Part shown: piece after piece, positions 10,282 through 21,200 of the stretch
Layout of the letters: each line of letters starts with the position of its first letter
How positions within the stretch are numbered: the first letter of the stretch is position 1
Source: an uncultured Bacteroidia bacterium
GTDB lineage: Bacteria > Bacteroidota > Bacteroidia > Bacteroidales > Prolixibacteraceae
NCBI GenBank assembly: GCA_903927965.1
Contig: CAIYPA010000348.1
Span: forward strand, 1-64,000
Direction: 5' to 3'
Length of the DNA stretch: 64,000 nt
Program-made: the position numbers and the translations under genes
The notes under the pieces: generated by a model
The model's database searches: none
The model's input: only the letters and a program-made list of their open reading frames with translations
Told to the model about the DNA's origin: nothing

Positions 10282-11094
10282 ATGAGAAAAATTTTATTGG
10301 TTATACTGGTTATAAATGGTTTATACTTTAATGGCTACACCCAGGACTTGATTATCAAGACAACTAAAGACACGATCGTTTGCCTGATCAAAGAAATCGG
10401 GGATGATGAAATAAAATATACACAGCAAGGTTTTCGTGGGGATGTCATCTTTGGTATTGATAAAAACAAAGTCAGCAAGATAATATTCAGTGATAAAAAG
10501 GAACTCTCCTTTCAGAATTCAATGGAAGACCCATCAAAATACATGGTACAGCATAAAAATGCCATAAAGTTTGGGTTTTTATCGCCTCTAATGGGTGCGA
10601 CTAGTTTTTCATATGAACACTCCCTGAAACCGGGTAGCAGTATTGAGGGTACCTTAGGTATAATTGGTCTAGGAGTGGATATGACTGGGAACAATGCAAG
10701 TGGCATTTACATGAAATTTGGATATAAATTTATTAAAAGCCCCGATTTTTACCTCAAAGGTATGCAATATGCCCATTTATTAAAAGGATCCTATATTAGG
10801 CCTGAAATTTCATTTGTGACTTATAAATCAGAATCCGGCAATAGATACGATTACAACGGTGTGCTTATGACTAACAGTAAATCCGTAGGAAGTAGCACGA
10901 TGTTTGCGGTTATGATAAACCTGGGAAAACAATGGGTCTTTCAGGACAGATTTTTATTTGATTGGTTTGTTGGATTTGGATATGGGTTTGGGAATAGCCA
11001 TAATGATGATATTTACCACTTTGCATTTGAGGGAGGGTCATCAGGCTCTTCATTTGCTGCAACATCAGGCTTCAGAATCGGAATTCTTTTTTAA
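10282..11094 (+). CDS. Secreted/outer-membrane beta-barrel-like hypothetical protein
   Basis: N-terminal signal sequence; Gly/aromatic-rich alternating strands in the C-terminal half ending in F (RIGILF). Confidence 0.5.
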   Translation: MRKILLVILVINGLYFNGYTQDLIIKTTKDTIVCLIKEIGDDEIKYTQQGFRGDVIFGIDKNKVSKIIFSDKKELSFQNSMEDPSKYMVQHKNAIKFGFLSPLMGATSFSYEHSLKPGSSIEGTLGIIGLGVDMTGNNASGIYMKFGYKFIKSPDFYLKGMQYAHLLKGSYIRPEISFVTYKSESGNRYDYNGVLMTNSKSVGSSTMFAVMINLGKQWVFQDRFLFDWFVGFGYGFGNSHNDDIYHFAFEGGSSGSSFAATSGFRIGILF

Positions 11095-11170
11095 AATTTA
11101 TTGGATATTTAAACTATTTTTTGATTATCACGTCTGAAATGCAAAATATCTTTAATTGCTTGTCACATTA

Positions 11171-11725
11171 ATGGATTTAAACGAAAAGGAGCTAATTGCC
11201 AATCTAAAATCTTCTGGGAAAAAAGAGGGTGCATTTCAGGTTCTGGTAAAGACTTATCAGGAACGATTGTATTGGCATATCCGAAAAATCGTTATGAACC
11301 ATGATGATACCGATGATATATTACAGAACGTTTATATTAAGGTGTGGAAAAATGTTGAGGGATTCAGGGAGGATTCCACCCTTTTTACATGGCTTTTCAG
11401 GATTGCGACAAATGAGTCGTTAAGTTTTTTACAAAAGCAGAGGAGGCATTCTGTTTTTTCGATGAACGAGATAAGCGAATACCTTGCAGATTCACTGGAG
11501 TCGGATGTCTATTTTGATGGAGATGAAATACAAAAGAAACTTCAGTTGGCGATTACAAAACTACCTGAAAAACAAAGAATTGTGTTTAATATGAAATATT
11601 TTGATGAAATGAAATATGAACAAATGTCGCAAATACTACAAACATCTGTAGGGGCCTTAAAAGCTTCCTTTCACTTTGCGGTAAAGAAAATAGAGGAATT
11701 TCTTGAGGAAGATCATAAAAAGTGA
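11171..11725 (+). CDS. RNA polymerase sigma-70 factor, ECF subfamily
   Basis: DDTDDILQNVYIKVWKNVEGFREDSTLFTWLFRIATNESLSFLQKQRR; region 4 LPEKQRIVFNMKYFDEMKYEQMSQIL. Confidence 0.93.
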   Translation: MDLNEKELIANLKSSGKKEGAFQVLVKTYQERLYWHIRKIVMNHDDTDDILQNVYIKVWKNVEGFREDSTLFTWLFRIATNESLSFLQKQRRHSVFSMNEISEYLADSLESDVYFDGDEIQKKLQLAITKLPEKQRIVFNMKYFDEMKYEQMSQILQTSVGALKASFHFAVKKIEEFLEEDHKK

Positions 11726-11753
11726 TTAAACTATTTTCAATCATGAATGTCAA

Positions 11754-12224
11754 ATGAAAGCGATGAAAGAACAAGACGAAAATATAGAAAATCCGTTGGG
11801 AAAACTTAATAAGGAACATCCATTTTACGTTCCTGAAAATTACTTTGAAACTTTTGCTGACCGGCTAAAGTCCAGAATAGAGGATGAAGAAAAGTCGGGT
11901 AGAAAAAAAACATTGTACTTTTACTTGAAACCAGCATTGTCAATAGCAGCGAGTATCGCTCTTATTGTGCTTTTGATAAATGTTCCACTCACGAAATTTC
12001 CCCCTTCAAATCAAGGTTATCTTTCTCAAAACCAGCCAAGTAAAGATTCAGTAGATTCTGATGGGGTCATTCCGGTAGAATTGATCACATATTTTACAGA
12101 AGGACAATTCCTTTCTGCAGTTTCCGAAATGAACGAACTTGATAAACGGAAATTGTCACCTGATTCCCTCGGTGATTATATTGCGGCTAATTACAATGAT
12201 TATGAGATAATTGCAAATAATTAA
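11754..12224 (+). CDS. Membrane protein with one TM, putative anti-sigma partner of the upstream ECF sigma
   Basis: Position directly after the sigma gene; HPFYVPENYFETFADRLKSRI N-terminus; single TM. Confidence 0.5.
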   Translation: MKAMKEQDENIENPLGKLNKEHPFYVPENYFETFADRLKSRIEDEEKSGRKKTLYFYLKPALSIAASIALIVLLINVPLTKFPPSNQGYLSQNQPSKDSVDSDGVIPVELITYFTEGQFLSAVSEMNELDKRKLSPDSLGDYIAANYNDYEIIANN

Positions 12225-12231
12225 TTTAGAT

Positions 12232-12696
12232 ATGAAAACCCTATTAATTTTAATCGTTTTGAGCCTCGTTTCAATTACGGGTATAGCTCAACGACAATTC
12301 GACCCTCAAACGATCGAGTTGATAAAGACTAAAAAGATTGCTTTTTTGACGGAAGCCATCGGGTTGAGTTCACAAGAAGCCCAGAAATTCTGGCCAGTTT
12401 ACAATGAACTCGAAAAAGAACGTTTCGCGATTATTGACAAGAAAAGGGAGCTTGAAGAGAAAAGTGCGACACCAAAACCAGGAATGACAGAGGCTGACTA
12501 CAGGAAATTGGCCAATGAGATTGCTGCAACCCATGCTAAGGAAGGTCACCTGATCGAGGATTACAATTTGAAATTTTTAAATATCCTTCCTGCTGAAAAG
12601 GTTGTAAAATTGTATGTGGCAGAAGGAAAATTCAGGGGATATTTAATGCACGAATATCGGAAAGAACAAGAAAATAAAGAAAAAGACAAAAAATAG
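12232..12696 (+). CDS. Periplasmic Spy/CpxP-like or sensor of ECF-response small protein
   Basis: Signal peptide, then a charged helical region (FLTEAIGLSSQEAQKFWPVYNELEKERFAIIDKKRELEEK). Confidence 0.5.
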   Translation: MKTLLILIVLSLVSITGIAQRQFDPQTIELIKTKKIAFLTEAIGLSSQEAQKFWPVYNELEKERFAIIDKKRELEEKSATPKPGMTEADYRKLANEIAATHAKEGHLIEDYNLKFLNILPAEKVVKLYVAEGKFRGYLMHEYRKEQENKEKDKK

Positions 12697-12728
12697 GTTC
12701 GTTTTAGGTTAGTAAATGTAGTTTTGGT

Positions 12729-12771
12729 AAGAGGTTGTCCTAAACATCTGTTTAATGACAACCTCTTTTTT
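12729..12771 (+). terminator. Rho-independent terminator
   Basis: AAGAGGTTGTC ... GACAACCTCTT plus T-run downstream of the sigma operon. Confidence 0.88.
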
Positions 12772-13110
12772 AGTTCTCAATATTAATTTGAAATTCAACG
12801 ATAACTTATTTCATGAATCCATTTTTTTTGTGTTTACTTTGATCATCTTGTTTTCAACAAATACCAGGAGATATTTATTTTGTTTCAACCAGCTATTAAA
12901 GAAATTTCAAAATTGGCTATTGCAATAAAAATCAACCTGATCAGAGAACACTTAAAAAATTGCCGTCATTAAAATATTCCGTGAAAAATTGCCTTTCACT
13001 CTTCGTTTGCACCTTGGCAATTCCAACACTATACGAATTCAACATAAGTTATTGTATTTGTAATTGTATAAACATTTTAGTGCCTATATTTGAGGCTTTA
13101 AGAATCAAAA

Positions 13111-13154
13111 AAAGCAGTAAAGTACAAGGTTTTCAACCTGTATTTTACTGCTTT
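13111..13154 (-). terminator. Long hairpin terminator downstream of the TonB receptor (minus strand)
   Basis: AAAGCAGTAAAgTACAaGGTT / AACCTGTATTTTACTGCTTT near-perfect stem, followed by a T-run in the minus-strand reading. Confidence 0.75.
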
Positions 13155-13239
13155 AAATTTAATGACCTTAACCACAAGGCACTTTTTCAATGCCCTTAAC
13201 AAATGATGAAGATTATTTTAAACTAAATATTCCAAACTA

Positions 13240-16200
13240 TCAATTGAATAGGTATTTAATACCAAACATCATTTGCCATCTTGACCCAAGACCTGTTGAG
13301 TTTTGGTATGGTTGAGTAAATGGAGTTGTACCTGTTTGGAATGGAAATGAGAATGAAGGAGTTTTACCATCAGCAGCTAAACCTTCATATTTAAGGATGT
13401 TTGTTGCTGTTGGAATTTTAACTACACCCCAATCCCTATTGATAAAGTTTCCAGCATTAATCAAGTCTAATGAAAATTTAACAGCGTGAGATTCTTTACC
13501 AAATTTAAGTTTTACATCTTGTGTTATATTTAAATCCAATTTACTAAAGTAGGGTGTTACAGCTGCATTTCTTTTTGCGTATTCTCCTCTATGTGTATTT
13601 AAGTAAGTTGAATTAGAAATCAAAGCATCAACCTGTGACCAGATTTGAGCTGCTGTTCTTGTGTCAGTTACACCGGTTGTGCCTGTTCCTAAACCGCCTG
13701 AACCAACTTTTACCAAGTTAATATCAGATTGAGTTTTTGGAATGTAAATCAAGTCATTACCACTATTACCATCACCATTCAAGTCACCATTGTAAACATA
13801 AGAACTCACACCGTTATTTGCCAATTCATAGATTGCTCCGAATGTTGTTGAAAGATATTTCCCTTCATTTAATTTATAAGCAAAGTTGGCAATAATTCTG
13901 TTTGGTTGATAATAAGATGCATAGCCCAAATTAGCGGCATTGGGATCCTGATTGGCAACTGTAGCCGCACTCCATAATGAAGATGCTGTTGAACCACCCT
14001 CTGCAGTATTCTTAGATACAGAACGAGTGTAAGCTACACCATATGATAAATTTTCAGTATTTCGTTGAATTTTAAAAGTTAAAGTGTAAACAAAACCCTG
14101 ATTCGTATTGCTCATTAATATTGCATTGCCAATATTAGGATTTGCCAATGTTGAACCATAATAGTATTTATTGGTATTTGCAACAGAAGTTAAGAAACGT
14201 GTTCTGGCATCAACACCACCTAAACTAAACCCATTTGATTCATTTAAGTTTACATTGGAATAATAAACTGCATTAATATCCTTTGTATAAGTATATTCTG
14301 CTCCAAAAAGCCATCCACCATTTAATCTCTTATCAATTGCCAAAGATGACTTCCATGCTGTAGGATATTTAAAATTATTCGCAACCAAAGCAGTACTGTA
14401 TGAAGTGTTTGGCGCACCTGCTGTTGGTCTGTAAACATTAGGATCAGCATTAAATGCTTTGTTGGCGACAGTAAAGGATCCAAATTGAATACCATTATTC
14501 GAAGCCTGGTTAGAAATCCAAACAAAAGGTGGAGGTCCTGCAAAAATTCCTGTACCACCTCTAACTTGCAATGTTTTATCACCTTTGGGATTCCAGTTGA
14601 AGCCTAACCTCGGTGAAATAATAACATTGTTCATTGGTGCGTCACCAATATTATAGGTTACGCCATCTTTGAATGTTAATGCGTCAAAGTAAGGATTATC
14701 AGTCATTGCTTGTTTGTAGAAAGTCTCATCAATTCTCAAGCCATAAGTAAAAGTAAAGTTATTTGTCACTTTCCATTTATCTTGTACGAATTGGGACAAC
14801 TCTGTTGAACCAGCATACGCCCAAGGAAAGTCCCCGCCAGGTAATGCTGAATACTGCAAGTAATATGATTTTGCATTTGCAAGCCCATTTTTGGCTGAAT
14901 TATAGAAATCGGTTAAACTATTGAATTGGTAGACTCCTTGATAGCCAGGTGCAAATGCGTTTTGATATTTTTTAAGTGAATTTTGAGTTCCAACAGTAAT
15001 TTCATGCGCTCCTTTATAGAAAGTTAAGATGTCATTCAATTGGTAAACATTGGTATTCAATTTATTGTTGTAGGTGTACATCTCATAACCAAAAGATGTA
15101 TAAATGTTGCCATTGTTTAAAATATCAACCAACGGTAATGCATCATTGGTAGAGTGAGGTGAACGGAAGTCTCTTAATGCCGTAAACCCAATTTGTAATT
15201 TGTTTGACAACTTATTGCTGAAACGGGTATTCAACTCAGCAATTAAAATGTTAAAATTGTTGTTAATTACATAACCACTACCGTAGAAAGGCATCGAATA
15301 AGTACCTGGTTGCCCGCCTGTTACTTGTCCACTGCCAGGTCTTGATGTTGATGCAAACTGGTCAGCAAACGATTTTAAGTAATTGTACTTTAATGTAAAA
15401 GTGTTCTTGGCATTGATATTCCAATCCAATTTTGCAGTAATCTTGTCGGAATAAGTTTTGAAGGTGTAACCTTGAAATGCTCCGGGGTCATATCCAAATT
15501 TTGTATTTAAGAAACTAGACAAAGCAGTTAGCGTATCTGCATTTGCTTGAGAATAGTTTCCTCCGGCAGCGTGAGAAGCGTCAGACGGCAGCATTGAAGT
15601 TGCAGGGGCGTCTTGCCTTACCTGTTCGGCACTTACAAAAAAGAACAATTTGTTTTCAATAATTGGTCCGCCAATACTAAATCCTTTAATCTTATAATTA
15701 AAAGGTGTTTTTACAACTGTCGTAGGTCCAACTTTATAACCTAAATAATTTTCATTTCTTGAATATTGATAAATGCTACCTTTAAAGGTATTTGTACCAC
15801 TTTTGGTTACGGTATTAATACCTGCTCCGGCAAACCCACCTTGCTTAACATCGTATGGCGATACGTTAACTTGAATTTCTTCAATAGCGTCCAATGAAAT
15901 TGGTTGTGCTGCTGTTTGTCCTCCGAGGATAGATGATAATCCAAATGAATTATTAAAATTGGCACCATCGACTGTCATGTTATTGTATTGGTTACTTCTA
16001 CCCCCTACATTCAATCCGTTTGAGGTTGGCTCCAATTTTACAAAATCCTGAATTGAACGGTTAATTGTTGGTAAACGATCAACTTGGGTTCTGGTAATCA
16101 ACTCCTGCGAACCCATTCTTGAACTATTGAAATTCTTGTCATTTGAAGACTTGACAACAATTTCACCCAATAGTGTATTTGCATCACTTAGTGAAAAGTC

Positions 16201-16563
16201 TTCTTTGAACGTCTGACCCAAATTCAAAAATATATCGCTTCTTGTTTCTGGTTTGTACCCTACAAAAGTAGTTGTCAAAGTATATGGTCCACCAATTTTC
16301 AAGTTTGGCAAATTGTAACGACCATCACTTCGAGTGGTAGTCATGTACTTGGTGCCGGTTGGAACATGAACAGCAGTTATGATAACATTTGGCATCGGAG
16401 ATTTACCCTCTGTTATTGTGCCTGAAATTTCAGAGGTGGTTTCCTGAGCTTTTGCTACAAAGGAATACGATAGTAAAATAGCCATCACAAGAAATAATAC
16501 TTTCTTAAATTTAAAAAGTGGGGGCCACATGAACCTGTTAAAGTTGATTTTCATAAAAGACAT
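13240..16563 (-). CDS. TonB-dependent receptor, Oar-like, with N-terminal carboxypeptidase-regulatory-like domain
   Basis: ISGTITEGKSPMPNVIITAVHVPTGT..., plug region (IQDFVKLEPTSNGLNVGGRSNQYNNMTVDGANFNNSFG), C-terminal barrel ending GIKYLFN. Confidence 0.92.
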   Translation of the reverse strand: MSFMKINFNRFMWPPLFKFKKVLFLVMAILLSYSFVAKAQETTSEISGTITEGKSPMPNVIITAVHVPTGTKYMTTTRSDGRYNLPNLKIGGPYTLTTTFVGYKPETRSDIFLNLGQTFKEDFSLSDANTLLGEIVVKSSNDKNFNSSRMGSQELITRTQVDRLPTINRSIQDFVKLEPTSNGLNVGGRSNQYNNMTVDGANFNNSFGLSSILGGQTAAQPISLDAIEEIQVNVSPYDVKQGGFAGAGINTVTKSGTNTFKGSIYQYSRNENYLGYKVGPTTVVKTPFNYKIKGFSIGGPIIENKLFFFVSAEQVRQDAPATSMLPSDASHAAGGNYSQANADTLTALSSFLNTKFGYDPGAFQGYTFKTYSDKITAKLDWNINAKNTFTLKYNYLKSFADQFASTSRPGSGQVTGGQPGTYSMPFYGSGYVINNNFNILIAELNTRFSNKLSNKLQIGFTALRDFRSPHSTNDALPLVDILNNGNIYTSFGYEMYTYNNKLNTNVYQLNDILTFYKGAHEITVGTQNSLKKYQNAFAPGYQGVYQFNSLTDFYNSAKNGLANAKSYYLQYSALPGGDFPWAYAGSTELSQFVQDKWKVTNNFTFTYGLRIDETFYKQAMTDNPYFDALTFKDGVTYNIGDAPMNNVIISPRLGFNWNPKGDKTLQVRGGTGIFAGPPPFVWISNQASNNGIQFGSFTVANKAFNADPNVYRPTAGAPNTSYSTALVANNFKYPTAWKSSLAIDKRLNGGWLFGAEYTYTKDINAVYYSNVNLNESNGFSLGGVDARTRFLTSVANTNKYYYGSTLANPNIGNAILMSNTNQGFVYTLTFKIQRNTENLSYGVAYTRSVSKNTAEGGSTASSLWSAATVANQDPNAANLGYASYYQPNRIIANFAYKLNEGKYLSTTFGAIYELANNGVSSYVYNGDLNGDGNSGNDLIYIPKTQSDINLVKVGSGGLGTGTTGVTDTRTAAQIWSQVDALISNSTYLNTHRGEYAKRNAAVTPYFSKLDLNITQDVKLKFGKESHAVKFSLDLINAGNFINRDWGVVKIPTATNILKYEGLAADGKTPSFSFPFQTGTTPFTQPYQNSTGLGSRWQMMFGIKYLFN

Positions 16564-16827
16564 TTTTAATTATTACTAAATTGACAATAAGATTTCTTTT
16601 TTTGCAACTGTTTAATTTAACATTTTTTAAACAGTTTTAATAATCGCTAAAAATAGAATTTCTTTATTCTTATTTTCCGATTTTCATATTACAATAACAT
16701 TAAATTTTTGTTTCGAGTTCCATTTAATTGATATTTGCCGTATAACTCTGAAGCTCTCTTCAGAAAATCGAGAAAGAGCCTCAGTGTCAAGAATCCGATA
16801 TGATTTTGCTCAGAAGACAATAACTTT

Positions 16828-18189
16828 TTAATTAAATAGCGAATTTAGTCCATTTGAATTAACCATTTTCTGTTCCCCTGTTTCCATGTTTTTAATTGTG
16901 ACCTTTCCGTTATTCATCTCATTTTCACCAATTATGGCTACATATTTTACACCTTTCCTGTTTGCATAATTCATCTGCTTTTTAATTTTATCTGCATCAG
17001 GGTACATCTCACAACTTATACCTGCAGACCTCAGTTGAGAAAGGATTGGAAGACAATACAATTGCTCCTTTTCTCCGAAATTTACAAATAACAACTGTGT
17101 AGTTGTTGTTGCATCTTCCGGAAAAAGATTAAGTTGCGACATTACATCATAAATCCTGTCGGCACCAAATGAGATTCCAACTCCAGAAACTCCTTGTAAA
17201 CCAAAAATCCCGGTAAGGTCATCATAACGACCTCCACCTGTAATTGAACCGATTTGAACCTCTTTCGATTTTACTTCAAAAATTGCACCTGTGTAGTAAT
17301 TCAGTCCACGCGCAAGGGTTAGGTCAAGTTCAATTTCAGTTTCAAGCGACAAGGCTTTTAATATGCCCAAAACATAACGCATTTCGGAGATCCCTTTCAT
17401 TCCGATAGATGAATTCGCAATTACGTTTTCAATCTGCATGAGTTTTTCATCATTATTTCCACTCAATTGAAGGATCGGCTGAAGCTGATTTACTGCATCA
17501 ACCGGAATGCCATTCTGAAGTAACTCTTCGTTGACTTTCTCCAATCCAATTTTATCCAGTTTGTCTATTGCAACAGTAATATCCACAATCCTTTCCGCCT
17601 CTCCAATCGTTTCAGCAATCCCAGCCAGAATTTTGCGGTTATTTATTTTTACAACTACTTTAATCCCAAGTTTCTGGTAAACCTGATCTACGATCTGGAT
17701 CAATTCAACCTCATTCATGAGCGAATCGGAACCGATGACATCCACATCACATTGATAAAATTCACGATACCTTCCCTTTTGGGGCCGGTCGGCACGCCAA
17801 ACCGGCTGTATCTGATACCTTTTGAAAGGGAAAACTATATCATTCTGATATTGAACTACATACCTGGCAAATGGAACGGTAAGATCGTATCTCAAGCCCT
17901 TTTCGGAAATTTTTGACGTGAGCTTTGAACTATTCGACTGATTTATTTCTACAGGATTTATATTCGATAGATAATCACCTGAATTTAAAATTTTGAAAAG
18001 AAGCTTATCCCCCTCTTCGCCATATTTTCCCATAAGGGTGGAAAGGTTTTCCATTGCCGGGGTTTCAATTTGCTGAAATCCGAAGAGCTTAAAAACGCCC
18101 TTTATGGTATCGAAAATATAATTTCGCTTCGCCATCTCGGAGGGTGAGAAGTCGCGGGTCCCTTTGGGGATTGAGGGTTTTTGTGCCAT
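16828..18189 (-). CDS. hisS: Histidyl-tRNA synthetase
   Basis: [45 protein letters not shown], class II motifs. Confidence 0.98.
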   Translation of the reverse strand: MAQKPSIPKGTRDFSPSEMAKRNYIFDTIKGVFKLFGFQQIETPAMENLSTLMGKYGEEGDKLLFKILNSGDYLSNINPVEINQSNSSKLTSKISEKGLRYDLTVPFARYVVQYQNDIVFPFKRYQIQPVWRADRPQKGRYREFYQCDVDVIGSDSLMNEVELIQIVDQVYQKLGIKVVVKINNRKILAGIAETIGEAERIVDITVAIDKLDKIGLEKVNEELLQNGIPVDAVNQLQPILQLSGNNDEKLMQIENVIANSSIGMKGISEMRYVLGILKALSLETEIELDLTLARGLNYYTGAIFEVKSKEVQIGSITGGGRYDDLTGIFGLQGVSGVGISFGADRIYDVMSQLNLFPEDATTTTQLLFVNFGEKEQLYCLPILSQLRSAGISCEMYPDADKIKKQMNYANRKGVKYVAIIGENEMNNGKVTIKNMETGEQKMVNSNGLNSLFN

Positions 18190-18243
18190 AGTCAAAATTC
18201 CTTTTTATAAGAGTCGCAAAAATAGGGAAATAATCAATAAAGA

Positions 18244-18271
18244 AAGGCTGCCATTTTGAAGCGGCAGCCTT
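18244..18271 (-). terminator. Rho-independent terminator downstream of second TonB receptor
   Basis: AAGGCTGCC-N10-GGCAGCCTT with minus-strand T-rich flank. Confidence 0.8.
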
Positions 18272-18293
18272 AGATTAAAGTTAACAATTCTTT

Positions 18294-21200
18294 TTAGTTG
18301 AATATGTAACGGAGTCCAATCTGAATCCCGTAAGTTCCGGCAACAGATGTCGGATCTTTGAAAGATGATTTTACATATTCTCCATTTATTTTCTGCATAG
18401 AAACCTTTAACATTCCTGTAGTAGCATCCTTTCCAACAACGGTCAAAGGCGAACCGGATACAAGGCTCTGCGAAAGGCCCCAACTTGAGTTCAACAGGTT
18501 AGAAAAGTTGACCACATCAACTGAGAATTGCAATTTATTGGTACTGGCACCAAATTTCATTTTAAATTCCTGCATTAACCTTACGTCAAAACGACTGTTC
18601 CAGGGAAGATATGCACCATAACGCTTCATGAATTCACCAGCATGTTTGGAAAGATAGGGATCCTGTTGGGCAAATGCGAAATACGCATCGGCATCAGCTT
18701 GTGTACTCCATAAAAGTTCGTTCTGGTTCTTAGGAATATACATTAACTCATGAGTTGAACTACCATCTTTGTTCATATCACCAAAATAAAGGTATGAATA
18801 CGCACCCCCTTTATAACCTGTATAAAATACTGAGATAGTTGTTGATGCCAAATGATTTGCATAATCAAGTGAGTAATTCACTTCACCAATTACCCTGTGA
18901 GGAGTGTTATTGGAAGTTAATCCTGTTTCCTCATCATTCAAGGAATTTGTAATCTGACGATATTGCCATGCTGAAAAAGGGTCAGAACCTGTTTTACCTG
19001 TAACCTCATGTCCCATACTGCGGGAATAGCCAACCATTCCTGTAAAGCCGGCAATTTTAGGCAAATCCAATTGTGCCGACAGTGTCAAACCATCACCTTT
19101 TTTGGTGTTGCGCATGATCACAACATTCTGGAAAGTAGTATTGTAATATTTGGTTGCATTTGTACTATTTGACCAATAAGGCCGGTTGTAAGGGCCTTCC
19201 TTAATTGTAGAGGCAGCATCATTCATATTGATGTTATCAAACCAGATGGAATTGATATCTTTAGTATAGATAGCATCCACTGACAATCGCATATCCTTGG
19301 GAAGTTTGATATCAGCACCAATGCTTGTACGCCAAACCTGAGGTAATTTGAAATTTTTATCGATTGCTGCAATTTTTCCTCCAATTACGTTTTTCTGCGG
19401 GAAAATATCGGCAATGGCTGTATTTGACAATAATTTTGAAGCATCTGCTTCAAATGGGATCCTGGCCAATTGCGCCTGACTAGCAGTCCCACCATTCTGG
19501 CTAACGACAAACTGATATTGTAACATACCACTATTGGTTGGTTGATTTGTAAACCATACAAAAGGAATCCGCCCGGTGAAAACACCAGTACCACCACGAA
19601 TTTTCAGCGATTTATCGCCATAAACATCCCAGTTAAATCCCAATCTCGGTGACCATAAAACCTTAACGGTTGGCCAGGAAGATAAATCAACTTTTTCGGG
19701 TACCAATGCCGATTCCCATGACCTGAACTTCTGTCCATCAAGTCCTGGATTAGCAACTGCTCCGCTCAAGTACATTGGAATGTCAATACGAAGACCCGCA
19801 GTCACTTTTAAATTGTCAAGTGCATTCCATTCATCCTGAATATATGAAGAAAATTGACCAAAAGACAGTTTAGCAGCAGGATCTGTATAGCCATTGATTG
19901 GATAAGTGTATGCAAAAGCGATTGGGTCATAACTTGTACTAAATGCTTTGTTTGAACCATCTGTATTCAAACCATCTCCATTGACGTAAGATTTAAAGGA
20001 GGCCATATCTTTAAATCTGTAATATCCAGAACCCTGACGAAGATAACTATTGGCAAAATATTGATTTTCATAGGATAAACCAAAAGTTAAAGTATGTTTA
20101 TCCATTGAGTAGGTAGCGTTATCAGTAAGAATAAGGGTATTGTTCTGTACGTTATTCATCCACGAAAACAATTCATAACCAGCAGACATATAGACAGTTC
20201 CAACTGTAGGGTCACCCGACATGATGTCGATAAACGGGAAAGTACTGCTCTTTGATGAACGTGGCTGACTATAGTTGGTATAAGCCACCAACAATTTATT
20301 CTGGATTCCCCTAAAATGACTGTTCAACTCCGCGGTTAAAGAGTTAAGCGTACTGGTATTGGAATACTGAGAATTTTCAAACGACATACCACCAAGTAAT
20401 GAATGTCGTCCATATCCTGTACTTGAGTTGATTGACGGAGAAGCATCGCCACTGTTGCTTGGTCTGAATATGGCAGAGCTTTTTGAATAGTTATAGCGAA
20501 TCGTAAATTTATTGTTCCTGTCAATGTTCCAGTCTAATTTAGCAAGAAATTTATCATTTTTCTCATTGTCCCCACCCCAATTTTCATACCTACCAGTCTC
20601 ATAACCGAACTTAGTTTTCAAAAAAGAAGAGAAATCCTGTAAATCAGATGCTGCAACTCTTGTATTTACATTTGGATCAGTTGAAGTTGTACCTGCAGCA
20701 TTAGGGTTGGCGAGAATTGTATTTCCAGGAGTAAGAGTGTTTTCTGATTCCCCACTCAGGAAAAAGAAAAGTTTGTTTTTAATAATAGGACCGCCTACAT
20801 TAAAACCAAAAACTTTCTTTGAAGACTGAGAAACAGTCAGTTCAGTGTCGCGAACTTTTTTGCCGTTAAAGCTCTGGTCGCGGTAATATGTATAACCCGA
20901 ACCCTTTATTGTATTTGTTCCACTCTTTGTAACTGCATTAATGCCTGCACCTGTAAAGTTAGATTGTGTAACATCATATGGGGCAACAGCAACCTGAATT
21001 TCTTCAATTGCGTCCATTGATATTGGTTCACCTGAAACGCCCGGCATGTTGCCACCCGAAAGGCCAAAGTTATTGTTGAAATTGGCACCATCAACGGTTA
21101 CATTGGTCATGTAGGATTCACGGCCAACAAAAGAACCACTCCCGGTCGCAAATGGAGATAGTTTGGTGTAATCATTTAAGCTTCTGTTCATGGAAGGAAT

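Noticed and set aside
12960-13199. 79-aa plus-strand ORF in the intergenic region
   Set aside because: Overlaps the long terminator hairpin of the TonB receptor and has low-complexity, non-domain-like sequence.
18205-18483. 92-aa minus-strand ORF overlapping the TonB receptor 3' end
   Set aside because: Lies in another frame of a strongly supported receptor CDS and across its terminator; no recognisable domain.
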